The notes beneath the pieces were generated by a model. The model ran no database searches. It had not been told where the DNA came from and saw only the letters and a program-made list of their open reading frames with translations. From the NCBI GenBank assembly GCA_035703165.1, contig DASSYR010000103.1, positions 108,527 through 172,526 of the forward strand: DNA of 64,000 bases, given 5' to 3'. A program made the translations under genes and the position numbers. Below are positions 39,301 to 46,300 of this stretch, piece after piece; the stretch's first letter is position 1; every line of letters starts with the position of its first letter. Origin of the DNA: AWTP1-9 sp035703165 (GTDB taxonomy: Bacteria; Bacteroidota; Bacteroidia; Chitinophagales; Chitinophagaceae).

Positions 39301-39800
39301 TAAAACTGCCACAGGCCGTTCGACGCAGGCTCCGTACTGTACTGAGACCATTGTTCGCGGGAAATTCCAATTGTTTCCAGAAAAACGGATTTGGAAATAC
39401 CCGGATTTCCCTGGTATCCTTTATTCAGGGTTTTCCAGATGTGCGGCAGCGTTATTTTATTTTGCGCCAGGTAATGACGGATCTCGTCTAAAGATTGATC
39501 ATAAGGCAAATTAAACGGATAGGTAGCGGTAGAGAGATTTGTGTTGCCAATATTCTGTTGTAGTATGTTATTTACAATATCAAGCTTGGGGAGTTCATTT
39601 TCAGTATTGATCTGGTTAAGGAGCAAACTGTAGATATCAGGTCTTCTTATTTGCAGATTTTGCCCTTGAATATTATTTTTTACAAGTTTCAGCAACTCTA
39701 CAAGGTATGCTGCCGGCGAAAGTACAGAACGTGAATCGGGTACGGTATAATAATTATCTGTTCCGAAAAGGTTTTGATAGGTCGGTAGGCTATTGCTCAT
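30273..39800 (-). CDS. Tc toxin TcA subunit with three inserted beta-propeller regions
   Basis: TcA forms the pentameric, receptor-binding, membrane-injecting channel of Tc toxins. The 3175-aa protein begins with a VRP1/SpvA-type region (SVLSPAAYLVELL near residue 28). The helical shell and neuraminidase-like region include IYYWELFFHLPFLVANELN, QQFALAKQWYEYVFNPL and FLSYWDEVKQRIYNIRHG. Next come the long coiled coils of the pore domain (about residues 2680-2960) and the C-terminal TcB-binding beta domain ending GITDVIVQINYTAL. Three insertions are not part of the standard architecture: about 733-1015, 1648-1990 and 2282-2593. Each is made of short repeats with a propeller-blade pattern. Without them about 2240 residues remain, close to a minimal TcA. 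No signal peptide. First gene of the operon; no clear -7 box was found upstream. Confidence 0.93.
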   Translation of the reverse strand: MSNSLPTYQNLFGTDNYYTVPDSRSVLSPAAYLVELLKLVKNNIQGQNLQIRRPDIYSLLLNQINTENELPKLDIVNNILQQNIGNTNLSTATYPFNLPYDQSLDEIRHYLAQNKITLPHIWKTLNKGYQGNPGISKSVFLETIGISREQWSQYSTEPASNGLWQFYGYPSGTSDATVVTYLSDIQTFLTQTGLYQDQLQELIYEDLSDAEITTGTFQQNFYINIGSVPPIEIQGQTLVNLTAANVGRIMRFVRLAQAIGWSFTDLDWALQTIGNVLNPTSPTPTIQDAILPYLSWMQEMVQKRLTVNQCCGFLGQIKNFGSKNGPSFYKSIFENPANPPLNTIPFTWNVPQSGSVTSSADKQTESALSAALQLSQSDLLKAVAPIIRYVNNNNYALTINATNLALLYRMSLLPKILNRSMVDIFSGSEILSEETGLVHYLRYNNNPNNDLNGIILNIENPADNTVLVSGAITSIMSQAATGSITYTIAVSGSTTNITLVLSEPEQVFSSLTIGSNPVTGLSPKNVDQYVYMEFMELNNLLVSTSELDSTTLYALSHLTNLFSWLKTAPVSLGQLEFIVLGKSNDTVVQNSVISSDAAQNFIALLQSSLKNEFATEKALYAAIHASITTFFKSLVLSDFFKQIVTPFPGKTIDQIVKQLSLHAMEYCKWMIAGDPNNPGSSIYHQLQNANLISQNGIVSSLPKGHEILNGQLRSIIVQAVTHTLNSLNLVDTPMLDGLWMFDGTNWSQTSPLSNYEITALVFDGTTIYAGTAANGLWIYDGTSWSQVNALSNDEITALAINGTTIYVGTAANGLWIYDGTSWSQVNALSNDEITALAINGTTVYAGTAANGLWTYNGTNWSQSANLSNYEITTIAFNGTTIYVGTAANGLWMFDGTNWSQNGAPFPLNAYITTLAFNGTTIYAGTAANGLWIYDGTNWSQNDLPSDLSTADITAIAIVTSSGITTVYAGTAANGLWMHKEDWSQVQSVDGSPPFNSIFNISVSSVGDIYVGASIIPSWINDQLKLATGNLSDYLNSAYIRQQRILSHNLAALYHTSTALSEALKKWGDLNLSEILDPQNPLQTSPPNLLGAILNNASEPEGASQARNIQLLKNLQRGAMLITGFSLSPAEASFFKTGYSHTALFPVSMQFIKEIGEFKQLKKTFNDAQNNLLNILQNPGTADWISKLAQLTAWNNDELTDITGSSCLNIAYPSIKAIDLLNTYFAMASLLGIKVTEVWKLGKIVADDTPPEDFEALASALWGGLQAQLKDSPAALTNIQNKLSERLRDKLVPLAIYNLSSGAPNLLGNYGNNARGLYAYLLIDVEITGAIQTTKIREAISAVQLYIYRCLNQLEPGTTLAPGSMLPTLWQWMQSYRMWQANMEVFLYPENYIEPELRVEKTDLFSKAENALKQADLTNPENVETVFRDYMNDLEEIGNLQVISCAARTYTNEDAEGAQNFRELCMIGVGPSVHGQYYYRLSKFRESVSETQYIPYDWGQWKKVTAAIKTVEYQPGQYGIPKPVFAFGRWYIFWVEQSKTQNESVLSNSPTVSKTTYEYYSGSVVLSYLDFTKNWTPPHTILKVDFNSGNISPATTTSSMSGNTTISFKISTRHDAEVRFTQAENDNNLVIWVFQNLYLYQPSNLPEITKIRHFQCLQFLSGYVYIGTPFGLYVTQSGTTQASESYPNVDVVCFGPNISPYYFGTTTGLYTWSQNKITKVLNASIQSICTDNNHHWLVGTSKGLYISTNNGSSWSLANGLPENVNVLCVLYDGLLNWYAGTDSGLFFSSFLLTSWATVPGVPAIPVQCLLNDGTVRVFAGTSSGLYSNYGISPGSNWIQVTGYSAAGYSPMPQNLNIQCLSFGGTNPYTYEAGTSSGLYGTINLSQGWWRVAPAAINGIPPNANVLSLCTDGNNNWLAGTANGLYSSVGNEVWTLVSDGIPVNCNVQVVYYDSTNSNWYAGTSSGLYTTTSANFPGSWSVVSLPFFSAQPVIPPQSAYSNIGASVLIQDEPDWFIVNGQKDQYLNVSYLPGNSPTNINVYRLNSMAIPALGALLNAPGGINKLLTTSAQQTPESAFENLLPVNQYIPLPNYPLDVIDFSNKNAMRIYYWELFFHLPFLVANELNKQQQFALAKQWYEYVFNPLIADSNNQTNNKYWRFLGLRTDGTNPNQTLANELAEGEIAELRKDLHNAVQLYASESKPFDPQAIAQLRPIAYQKTIVMHYINNLLNWGDRLYTENTRSSINEAEMLYVLAYNLLGTQPQDLGPENLQTSISYESQEPTVETFDISEVTYIYEKEGIILAGCQNLSLWRSADGKNWNNVYSFPSQGFGEGVSKIIFIIDTFYAIADAGLYQSLDVGKTWSAVPGITNSDIIHDIAYINNILLVASWYHTYISNDGGKTFTSNNNGLAWKFATQAGFIFLSFDGGIYVSSDNGSTWATLSNAPNGDLNLLEAYQGILFTGYTDNNGLYSSSDNGKTWAPVSDFNNTKVVSIRYFKNVFYSGTTASGLWTSDNGSNWTQVTGSGFPTTSSITSIEFDGEVVYVGTLANGVWTTNDNGNSWIQNSITTNTASISCIRFTSAGTFIGTNTQLHLIPPRFGIPRNSQFLSYWDEVKQRIYNIRHGLTITGQTDNLPLFSPPINPMDLVNAIGSGESLEQAISLNNSLVPYYRFEVMIEKAKEFTEAVIQFGQSLLSALQTKDAQKLAELYNKNERDILALTQAARQDNLQYAQETLNALQQGLTSAQNRETYYTQLIAAGLSATEQSQLSLANQAIIAQDVVEGIRVAAIVGYATPTIFGFSDGGFHPGDAINQGATIAEGVGSIFNQKSGVAGINAEFNRRAQDWQLQAQLAQDDINQINYQILAAQYQVDMAQQDITVLQKQMEQQQKVAEFYKSKFTNEQLYSWYIGQLSALYFQTYQLAHELALQAENAWKFEHIGLPFSNQQGNFIQSGYWNSLYEGLLSGESLQLDLLRMEKTYMNQNVRRFEITKTISLAQFDPIALANLITAGSCQFDITEKDFAWDYPGHFCRKIKTVSISIPMVVGPYQNIHATLMQTASKIINSDESDGQNAVQYLLKGTGLNSGNTALQANLIPNQQIALSQGVNDTGMFELNFNDPRYLPFEGTGAVSSWALELPMAENDINYNGITDVIVQINYTALAASSAYKSVVETARGPSS
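32020..32960 (-). repeat. Third propeller insertion of TcA: seven Asp-box repeats
   Basis: Encodes about residues 2282-2593. Seven Asp-box/BNR motifs (S-x-D-x-G-x-x-W type) follow at roughly regular spacing: RSADGKNW, SLDVGKTW, SNDGGKTF, SSDNGSTW, SSDNGKTW, TSDNGSNW and TNDNGNSW. Such boxes mark blade turns in sialidase-like and VPS10/photosystem-stability-type propellers. The set is inserted between LLGTQPQDLGP and the conserved YWDEVKQRIYNIRHG segment. Confidence 0.8.
33840..34860 (-). repeat. Second propeller insertion of TcA: eight GT-x-x-GLY repeats
   Basis: Encodes about residues 1648-1990. Eight blades each end in a variant of Y-A-G-T-S-S-G-L-Y: YIGTPFGLY, YFGTTTGLY, LVGTSKGLY, YAGTDSGLF, FAGTSSGLY, EAGTSSGLY, LAGTANGLY and YAGTSSGLY. 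It is inserted in the neuraminidase-like region, before VNVYRLNSMAIPALG-type sequence. Cys residues recur just before many of the motifs (for example VLCVLY, VQCLL, IQCLSF). Confidence 0.8.
36745..37605 (-). repeat. First propeller insertion of TcA: seven 38-aa tandem repeats
   Basis: Encodes about residues 733-1015. Seven units follow the pattern NGLWIYDGTxWSQ / LSNxEITALAxNG / TTIYAGTAA. The central three units have an exact 114-bp DNA period (TGCGACC at 37216, 37330 and 37444), and units 2 and 3 are nearly identical, so they duplicated recently. The last unit is degenerate (NGLWMHKEDWSQV ... IYVGAS). Seven ~40-aa blades fit one seven-bladed propeller. It is inserted in the helical shell. 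Confidence 0.88.
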
Positions 39801-40134
39801 GACAGGGTAGTTAGATTTGGTTTATTGAACAGTTTGCTTTCGGCGGCTAATGTAGGCTTTTGTTTATATATAAAAAAAATATTTATACTTTTTGAAATCC
39901 ACACACGAACCCATTCTGTTCTTTCTGTTTAGCGCCAATAATTCTACCGTACTTCGTGGCTTTAGTAAGATGATCTTTGCTATTACCAGGAATTTTCGGA
40001 CATTTTTTGTAAGCAAAAAGAAGGGGGTAATGAAAAATAAGAAAAGCGTGACTAAAAATTATCGAGCACGAGCGAATTGGTTGATTTTGCAAGACGGTTA
40101 GCCTGTAATTTCCCGTTAGCGTGGGCTTCCGGGA
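39801..40134. other. Intergenic region upstream of the Tc operon
   Basis: About 330 bp between the TcA start and the tRNA-Leu terminator, AT-rich with poly-A/T tracts (39870-39890). It presumably contains the Tc promoter, but no TAnnTTTG match on the minus strand was found near 39801-39900. A minus-strand frame at 39883-40092 is discussed under rejected items. Confidence 0.5.
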
Positions 40135-40178
40135 AAATAAAAAACCGGTCTTCTTAAATTTGTCAGAAAGACCGGCTT
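40135..40178 (-). terminator. Terminator after tRNA-Leu
   Basis: CCGGTCTT (40144-40151) pairs with AAGACCGG (40167-40174), extended by flanking A/T pairs. On the minus strand the hairpin is followed by TTTTTTATTTT, directly after the tRNA-Leu 3' end. Confidence 0.85.
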
Positions 40179-40179
40179 T

Positions 40180-40266
40180 GTACCCGGGACGGGAGTTGAA
40201 CCCGTACAGCCATTACTGGCCACAGGATTTTAAGTCCTGCGTGTCTACCAGTTCCACCACCCGGGT
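40180..40266 (-). tRNA. tRNA-Leu (anticodon TAA)
   Basis: An 87-nt class II tRNA. The acceptor stem ACCCGGG/CCCGGGT has discriminator A. The D-arm contains GGTGGAACTGGTAGACACG. The anticodon stem CAGGA/TCCTG encloses CTTAAAA, giving anticodon TAA. A long variable arm (TGGCCAGTAATGGCT) precedes the T-arm with GTTCAA. CCA is not encoded. Confidence 0.96.
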
Positions 40267-40268
40267 AA

Positions 40269-40302
40269 GAAAAAAAAAGCAGATAACAAAAGCTATCTGC
40301 TT
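40269..40302 (-). terminator. Hairpin with T-run between the two tRNA genes
   Basis: AAGCAGATA (40277-40285) pairs perfectly over 9 bp with TATCTGCTT (40294-40302). On the minus strand the hairpin is followed by about eight T residues, as in a rho-independent terminator for tRNA-Gly. The same stretch contains TAGCTTTTG on the minus strand, close to a -7 box, so it might also start tRNA-Leu transcription. Confidence 0.65.
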
Positions 40303-40312
40303 AAGCTTTCAG

Positions 40313-40385
<73 letters not shown>

Positions 40386-40411
40386 ATATTTAATTAAGAA
40401 CTTTGGGGATG

Positions 40412-40442
40412 CAAAAATAGGGGGATAGCTTCAAAAAATCAA
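40412..40442 (-). promoter_or_regulatory. Promoter of the tRNA genes
   Basis: On the minus strand a T-run ending in TTG (40440-40442) is followed after 20 nt by TATTTTTG (40412-40419), a full TAnnTTTG match. The predicted start is about 20 nt upstream of tRNA-Gly. Confidence 0.75.
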
Positions 40443-40460
40443 AAAAACTACTTTCAGTTT

Positions 40461-41303
40461 TTACCTACTATATTGGTATTCTATCCGTCCCACAATTTTT
40501 TTATCCCTGTCAAAACAACCTTCTTTTATTTTTAGCCCCTGATCGTTGTATAAATATTTCCAGCTAAGATAATCGCTCCCGGTACTTTGTACCCGGTAAA
40601 CAGTCATTTCATATAATCGGTTGTTTTCATCATAATCAAAGCTGTAATCAGGAAGTATTCTTTTATAAAGATTATTATACCGGGCAATATCGCTTAATTG
40701 TTTCTTCTCGTTATAATAAAAATAGTAGCGTTCAATTTGTTTTCCTCTTGCAAAGCTTATTTCCTCGCTAATATTTTCATTTTCATCGTAATTAATTCGT
40801 ACAACCACGGTATCCTTTTCGTTTTTTATTTTAAACATTTTTTCGGGCAGCCCTTTATTGTTATAAAACCAAAAGTGTTTTTCGGTTTGGCTAAAGCTTT
40901 TGTCGTCTGAAACAGAATTTGTTTCAATTGCTGTTAATTTACCATCTTCGGCATACTTATATAATGAGGTGTTGTTGCTAATTTCGTTTTCATCCACTGT
41001 TTTTACCAGTTCGCCTTTATCATTAAAAAAAGAAGTTAAAACGGAACGTGTTGAAGAAGTGGCGCTGGAAATGGTTTCAATTGTTTTTTGTACTAAGTTT
41101 ATTTTCTGCTCCAGCAAAAAGCCTTCACCAGGCTGTCCGTCGCTCTCAAAGCTTTTTGCGGTAACACTCGTAATACCATTGGATTGGTACAGTTTCCAGA
41201 GCTCACTGGTTTTTTTTGTTCCCAAAATATCGTTATAATAAAATTGGGCATTTAAAACAATCGCAAAAACAAAAAATATAGAAGAAAGAAGTAGTTTTTT
41301 CAT
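40461..41303 (-). CDS. Secreted protein with YD-like repeats
   Basis: The 280-aa protein has a signal peptide (MKKLLLSSIFFVFAIVLNAQ). The mature part contains several ~22-residue beta-hairpin units of the Y-N/D-x-x-x-x-L type (YKYAEDGKLTAIE, FWFYNNKGLPEKM, YYNEKKQLSDI, FDYDENNRLYEM, YLYNDQGLKIKE). These resemble RHS/YD or MORN-like repeats common in exported Bacteroidota proteins. Function unknown. It is divergent from the DUF3667 gene; its stop is close to tRNA-Gly. Confidence 0.72.
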   Translation of the reverse strand: MKKLLLSSIFFVFAIVLNAQFYYNDILGTKKTSELWKLYQSNGITSVTAKSFESDGQPGEGFLLEQKINLVQKTIETISSATSSTRSVLTSFFNDKGELVKTVDENEISNNTSLYKYAEDGKLTAIETNSVSDDKSFSQTEKHFWFYNNKGLPEKMFKIKNEKDTVVVRINYDENENISEEISFARGKQIERYYFYYNEKKQLSDIARYNNLYKRILPDYSFDYDENNRLYEMTVYRVQSTGSDYLSWKYLYNDQGLKIKEGCFDRDKKIVGRIEYQYSR

Positions 41304-41401
41304 TTAATTTGGTATGTAATTTTTGTTCAAAGATAGTCAGTGGATATGGTAACGATACGATTCGGATTTTCTTTTATATTTTTAATGAAAATTTTTATAA
41401 A

Positions 41402-42544
41402 ATGTCTCATTTTAAAGAGAGATCGGAGAAAGTATGTTTGAATTGTAAGGCGGAGCTCCATGGTCGCTATTGCCATCAATGCGGGCAGGAAAATATTGAG
41501 CCAAGAGAAAGCTTTTTGCATCTTTTAAAGCACTTTTTTTATGATATTACTCATTTTGATAGTAAGTTTTTTGGTACAATAAAGATATTGTTGTTAAAGC
41601 CGGGGTTTTTGTCGAAGGAATATATTGCAGGTAAAAGAGCGAGCCATCTTAATCCTGTCAGGATGTATGTTTTTACATCAGCTTTTTTCTTTCTTATCTT
41701 TTTTTCAATAATAAATCCGGAAAAGTCATTTAAGACATCCCCTTCTGTAAAATATCAGGTGACAGGAAGTGCCAAAGAAATGACGGATTTTTTAACAGAT
41801 CTGAAAGAGGAAGTTACGGAAGAAATGAGTGTGGGAAAAGATACGGCAGCCAGGAATAAAAGCAGTAAAATACTTGCTGGTATTGAACGTGACTTAGTTA
41901 GAATAAAAAAAGACAGCACTATTAAGCGGGATAGTTTGGAATCCGCAGAGTTTTATGTTAAGAAATACTGGAATAAATCTTATAACTATAATCTCAAATA
42001 CAAAACACTGAGCGAGTATGATTCTGCAATGAATACATTACCTAAAGCTGAAAGAGATTCTAGGATTAGACAATATTTTGCCCGAAAAGAGTTTGCATGG
42101 AAAGAGAAATATGGTAATGATGGAAATAAGGTAGCGAAGGTAGTAATTGAGAAATTTATACATTCTATACCCCAGATGTTATTTGTTTCATTACCTTTTT
42201 TAGCGTTATTCCTGAAATTATTGTATATAAGACGCCGCAAGCAATTTTACTATGCAGATCATGGTATTTTTTCCATTCATCTTTATTGCGCCATCTTTAT
42301 AAGTTTGCTTGTCATATTTGGTATTAATAAAATGGAAGCAGTGTTACACTGGGATTGGCTAAGTTGGGTTTCTGGAGTGGCTATTTTTTTAATATTTGTT
42401 TATCCTTTTTTGGCTATGAAGAGGTTTTATTCCCAGGGTTTTTTCAAAACATTTCTCAAGTATGGGATATTACTTTTTTTAGTGGTGTTGTTAACATCCA
42501 TTTTAATGCTTCTATTTCTCCTTTTATCAATTATAAAAATCTGA
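41402..42544 (+). CDS. DUF3667 family membrane protein
   Basis: The 380-aa protein starts with a four-cysteine zinc-ribbon-like motif (CLNCKAELHGRYCHQCGQ). The conserved segment FFYDITHFDSKFFGTIKILLLKPG and SKEYIAGKRASHLNPVRMYVF identify DUF3667. About five transmembrane helices follow: one near residue 95 and the rest in the C-terminal third, with a charged, probably extracytoplasmic loop between. The ATG at 41402 is chosen because it immediately precedes the zinc ribbon; the frame is open further upstream. Function of the family is unknown. mazG follows at 13 bp. Confidence 0.85.
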   Translation: MSHFKERSEKVCLNCKAELHGRYCHQCGQENIEPRESFLHLLKHFFYDITHFDSKFFGTIKILLLKPGFLSKEYIAGKRASHLNPVRMYVFTSAFFFLIFFSIINPEKSFKTSPSVKYQVTGSAKEMTDFLTDLKEEVTEEMSVGKDTAARNKSSKILAGIERDLVRIKKDSTIKRDSLESAEFYVKKYWNKSYNYNLKYKTLSEYDSAMNTLPKAERDSRIRQYFARKEFAWKEKYGNDGNKVAKVVIEKFIHSIPQMLFVSLPFLALFLKLLYIRRRKQFYYADHGIFSIHLYCAIFISLLVIFGINKMEAVLHWDWLSWVSGVAIFLIFVYPFLAMKRFYSQGFFKTFLKYGILLFLVVLLTSILMLLFLLLSIIKI

Positions 42545-42557
42545 TATAAATAAGATT

Positions 42558-43325
42558 ATGAATGATATTACTGATTCTTTTTTGCGCTTAGTGAAAATAA
42601 TGGACGAATTAAGGGAGAAATGCCCCTGGGATAAGAAGCAAACCATACATTCTTTGCGGCAGCTTACTATTGAGGAAGTTTATGAATTGGTTGATGCAAT
42701 TACTGATGATAATTGGAACGGGATTAAAGAAGAATTGGGTGATTTGTTGTTGCATATTATTTTTTATGCAAAGATTGGGAGCGAAAGAAAGGCGTTTCAG
42801 TTAAATGAGGTAATAGATGGCATTTGTGAAAAATTAATTTCCCGCCATCCTCATATTTATGGATCGGTAAAGGTTAATAATGAGGAAGAAGTGAAACAGA
42901 ATTGGGAAAGGTTGAAATTAAAGGAAGGGAAAAAATCGGTTTTAAGTGGCGTACCATCCTCATTGCCAGCTACTGTAAAAGCAATGCGATTACAGGAGAA
43001 AGCCAGGCAAGTGGGTTTTGAATGGGACAATAAGGGACAGGTTTGGGAAAAGGTGAAGGAGGAGATGCAAGAACTGACAGAAGCTGTAAATACCAATGAA
43101 GCAGCTAAAATAGAGGAAGAATTTGGAGATTTAATTTTTTCATTAATAAATTATGCACGGTTTTTGAATGTTGATGCAGAAAATGCCTTGGAAAAAACAA
43201 ATAAAAAATTTGTTGCCCGGTTTACTGCCATGGAGGAAGAAGCAAGGGGCAGGGGAATGAGTTTACAGGATATGACTCTGGAAGAGATGGATGCTATATG
43301 GAATAAAATAAAAAGACAGACATAA
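42558..43325 (+). CDS. mazG: Nucleoside triphosphate pyrophosphohydrolase MazG
   Basis: MazG hydrolyses (d)NTPs to the monophosphate and PPi, for housecleaning of non-canonical nucleotides. The 255-aa protein has the two-domain structure of the E. coli enzyme. Domain 1 starts with CPWDKKQTIHSLRQLTIEEVYEL, carrying the E-E-x-x-E metal site, and EELGDLLLH. Domain 2 has KEEMQELTEA and EEFGDLIFSLINYAR. It is probably co-transcribed with the DUF3667 gene upstream and the histidine kinase downstream (10 bp gap). Confidence 0.95.
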   Translation: MNDITDSFLRLVKIMDELREKCPWDKKQTIHSLRQLTIEEVYELVDAITDDNWNGIKEELGDLLLHIIFYAKIGSERKAFQLNEVIDGICEKLISRHPHIYGSVKVNNEEEVKQNWERLKLKEGKKSVLSGVPSSLPATVKAMRLQEKARQVGFEWDNKGQVWEKVKEEMQELTEAVNTNEAAKIEEEFGDLIFSLINYARFLNVDAENALEKTNKKFVARFTAMEEEARGRGMSLQDMTLEEMDAIWNKIKRQT

Positions 43326-43335
43326 AATACCGTTA

Positions 43336-46300
43336 TTGAAAAAAGAGGAGCATTTTAAGATTTTCTTTTACCGGCAGGTCTATCTCCTGATAGTTGCCGG
43401 ATGGCTATTTACTATCTCTTTATTTTTTAATAATTATTGGAGCGGTACTTCCACCTTAAAAAATGCGCATCGTTTATTAGAGACGGATATACAGAAAAAA
43501 GAAAAGGAAATTAATGCTTTGCTTAGGGATTCAGTTCTTATCCATTCCCTAATAGCAGCTCAATATAATGTTTCTGTGTCGGATGCCATGATTGCAAAAC
43601 CGTATTATGTTTTTATTTACAGTGGTGCAGACACTTTGGGATTTAAAATGTTGTATTGGAATACTTCCCTTATTCAACCAACAGAAGAGCAACTGAATAG
43701 GGATGGTGTGTTTTACGAACGGATGAGTAATGGAGATTATGTAGCGGTAAGCAGGAATTTAGTAAATAATGATAAAGCCTATAAGTTTATTGCATTAATT
43801 CCGGTAAGGTGGAATTATTTTATTAACACGGATTATTTGCAAAATAATTTTATTATTAACCCTGCCTTAGAAAAGAAATTTGAAATTACCAGCACCGGTG
43901 GTGGACTTTCTGTAACAAGCATTACCGGTACTCCTTTATTTAATTTAAAAAGTAAGACATATACACCAATACCCCATTTGAGTTGGTGGACAATTGCTTT
44001 TAAGCTGGCCGGGGCAATGTTTGTTTTGTATTTTATTCAGTTAGTGGCTGTATGGTTGGTAATCAATCGTGCCCGATCAACCGGCGTAATATTTTTATTT
44101 TCAATTATTATTTTGTTACGTGTTGTGAGTTATTACCTGCCGTTGCCGTTAAATTTCCGGCAGTTTGAAATGTTTGATCCTGCCATTTATAGTTCTACCT
44201 ACGTCTTTCGATCTCTTGGTGATTTGGTAATTAATACGCTTCTTTTTTTGTGGCTTATTTTATTTGCGTATAACAATCTTCAATTTACCCGTTTGCCAAA
44301 ATTTGTTAAAACAGAAAAGGGTAAATGGATTATGGCTGCCCTGTTGGGTTTTGCTATTGTTATTATTACATCGTTTGCGGGAAATATTATGCGGAGCCTG
44401 ATTACAGATTCAGAGATTTCGTTTAATGTTACTAATTTTTTCAGTTTAACGGTATATAGTTATGTAGGAATTTTAATGCTTTGTGGCATAGCTATGAGTT
44501 ATTTTATATGCACGCAAATATTGTTTGGGTATTTTAAATTACTTTTTCCCGATGCCTTGCTTAAAATTTTGTTATCAGTTGTATCATGTGGTTTTTTTTA
44601 TTTAACTATAAAGGCGGAAAGCAATGGTTTTTTTGAAATTTATTTGTTTACCTGGTTGCTCCTGTTCCTGGTAGTATTAAATTTTCCGGTGTTTTCTCTT
44701 AATTTTAAAGCATTACAGTCTTCCATACTGCTTATTTGGTATTTCTTTTTTTCAGCATCTATGTCATTGCTACTGATAGCAGCAAATGACAAAAAAGAAA
44801 TTAATGAGAGAAAAAGGATGGCGGAAAAATTGTCTTTACAAGCAGATCCTTCCAGTGAAAGTTTGATGAGTATCGGGTTGGCTAATTTTAATAATATTTT
44901 TTTATACGATAATTTTTACCGGTTTTCTGGTGCTGCCACTGCAAAAAAATTTAAAGATAGTTTGCTTAATGAAAATTTTAGCGGGTATCTTAATAAGTAT
45001 GATACCCGTTTTTATACTTTCGATAAGCAGGAGAAACCTTTGTTTAATGACGATTCTGTTTCTTTCAATTCGCTCAGTACTATTCTGACAGTGCAGGGAA
45101 AGCCTACCAGCGTTTCCGGGTTATATTATTTTGAAACATCTTTTGATAAATACAGTTACATCTGCAGAAGAGATATCATTGATCCGTTAAGCAGCGATTT
45201 GGCGGGGTATGCTTTTATCGTATCAAAACCCCGTAAATATAAAAGTGATGCGCTTCAACCTGAATTATTTGCCCGTAACAGTTCATTTGCTTTTATTGAA
45301 AAATCCCCTTTATATGCTTACGGTATTTACAGCGGGCTGCAATTGGTTAATAATTTTAATGATTATCCTTTTCCCATTAACCTTACCCGTTCCGAAGTCC
45401 CACACGATGAGTTTGAAATTAGGAGAAGAGGTTCTAATGAAGAACTTTGGTACAAAGCCAGTCCCAATAGGTTAGTGGTTGTAGTACGAAAAGGTAATTT
45501 TTTATTGGAAGCTATTACCTTGTTTGCCTATCTGTTTTGTGCGTTTTTGGTTGCCGTGGCATTGATTCAATTAGTTAATCTCTTAATACAATCGCAGTTC
45601 CGCATAGAAAGATTAAAGCAATATAAACAGTTTACTATACGCAACCAGGTACATAGCACTATTATTTTTATCAGTTTGCTTTCTTTTATAGTTATAGGAT
45701 TTTCAACCATACAGTTTTTTATAACTCGCTATAATCGCAACAATAAGGAAAAACTTGCCAGGACCATACAAATTGTTGCGTCGGAAGTTAAGAGCGAATT
45801 AGACAAGCATAGCACGTTTGATGATGTTTTGAAGGTTTATGATGATATAACAAACATTGGGCTTGACCAGGTTTTTGCTAAGATATCGGAAATACATAAT
45901 GTGGATGTGAGTTTGTATGATTTGGATGGAAATTTAAAATTGGCTTCTAATAAAATAGTTTATAGCAAAGGATTGTTAAGTGAAAAAATAAATCCAAATG
46001 CTTTTTTTCGCCTTACTAAGATGAGGCAGATACAACATGTGCAGAATGAAAAAATAGGAAAACGAAATTTTTTGAGCATATACGTCCCTGTGAGGGATAA
46101 TAATGGATCTGTATATGCTTATCTTAATATACCTTCCTTCTATTCGTCCGATGAGTTAAACCAGGAAATATCTAATTTTCTTGTTACTATTATAAACTTA
46201 AATGCATTTATTTTTTTGATAGCCGGATTAATTGCTTTGTTAATTACGAACCGCATAACACAATCTTTTTCCATTATTGGTGAAAAAATGAAAGTGTTAA

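Noticed and set aside
39883..40092. Minus-strand frame upstream of the Tc operon with a protein-like stretch (HLTKATKYGRIIGAKQKEQ)
   Set aside because: Only a TTG start, no recognisable family, and the N-terminal half looks non-coding. It could be a relic of a gene but there is no support beyond impression.
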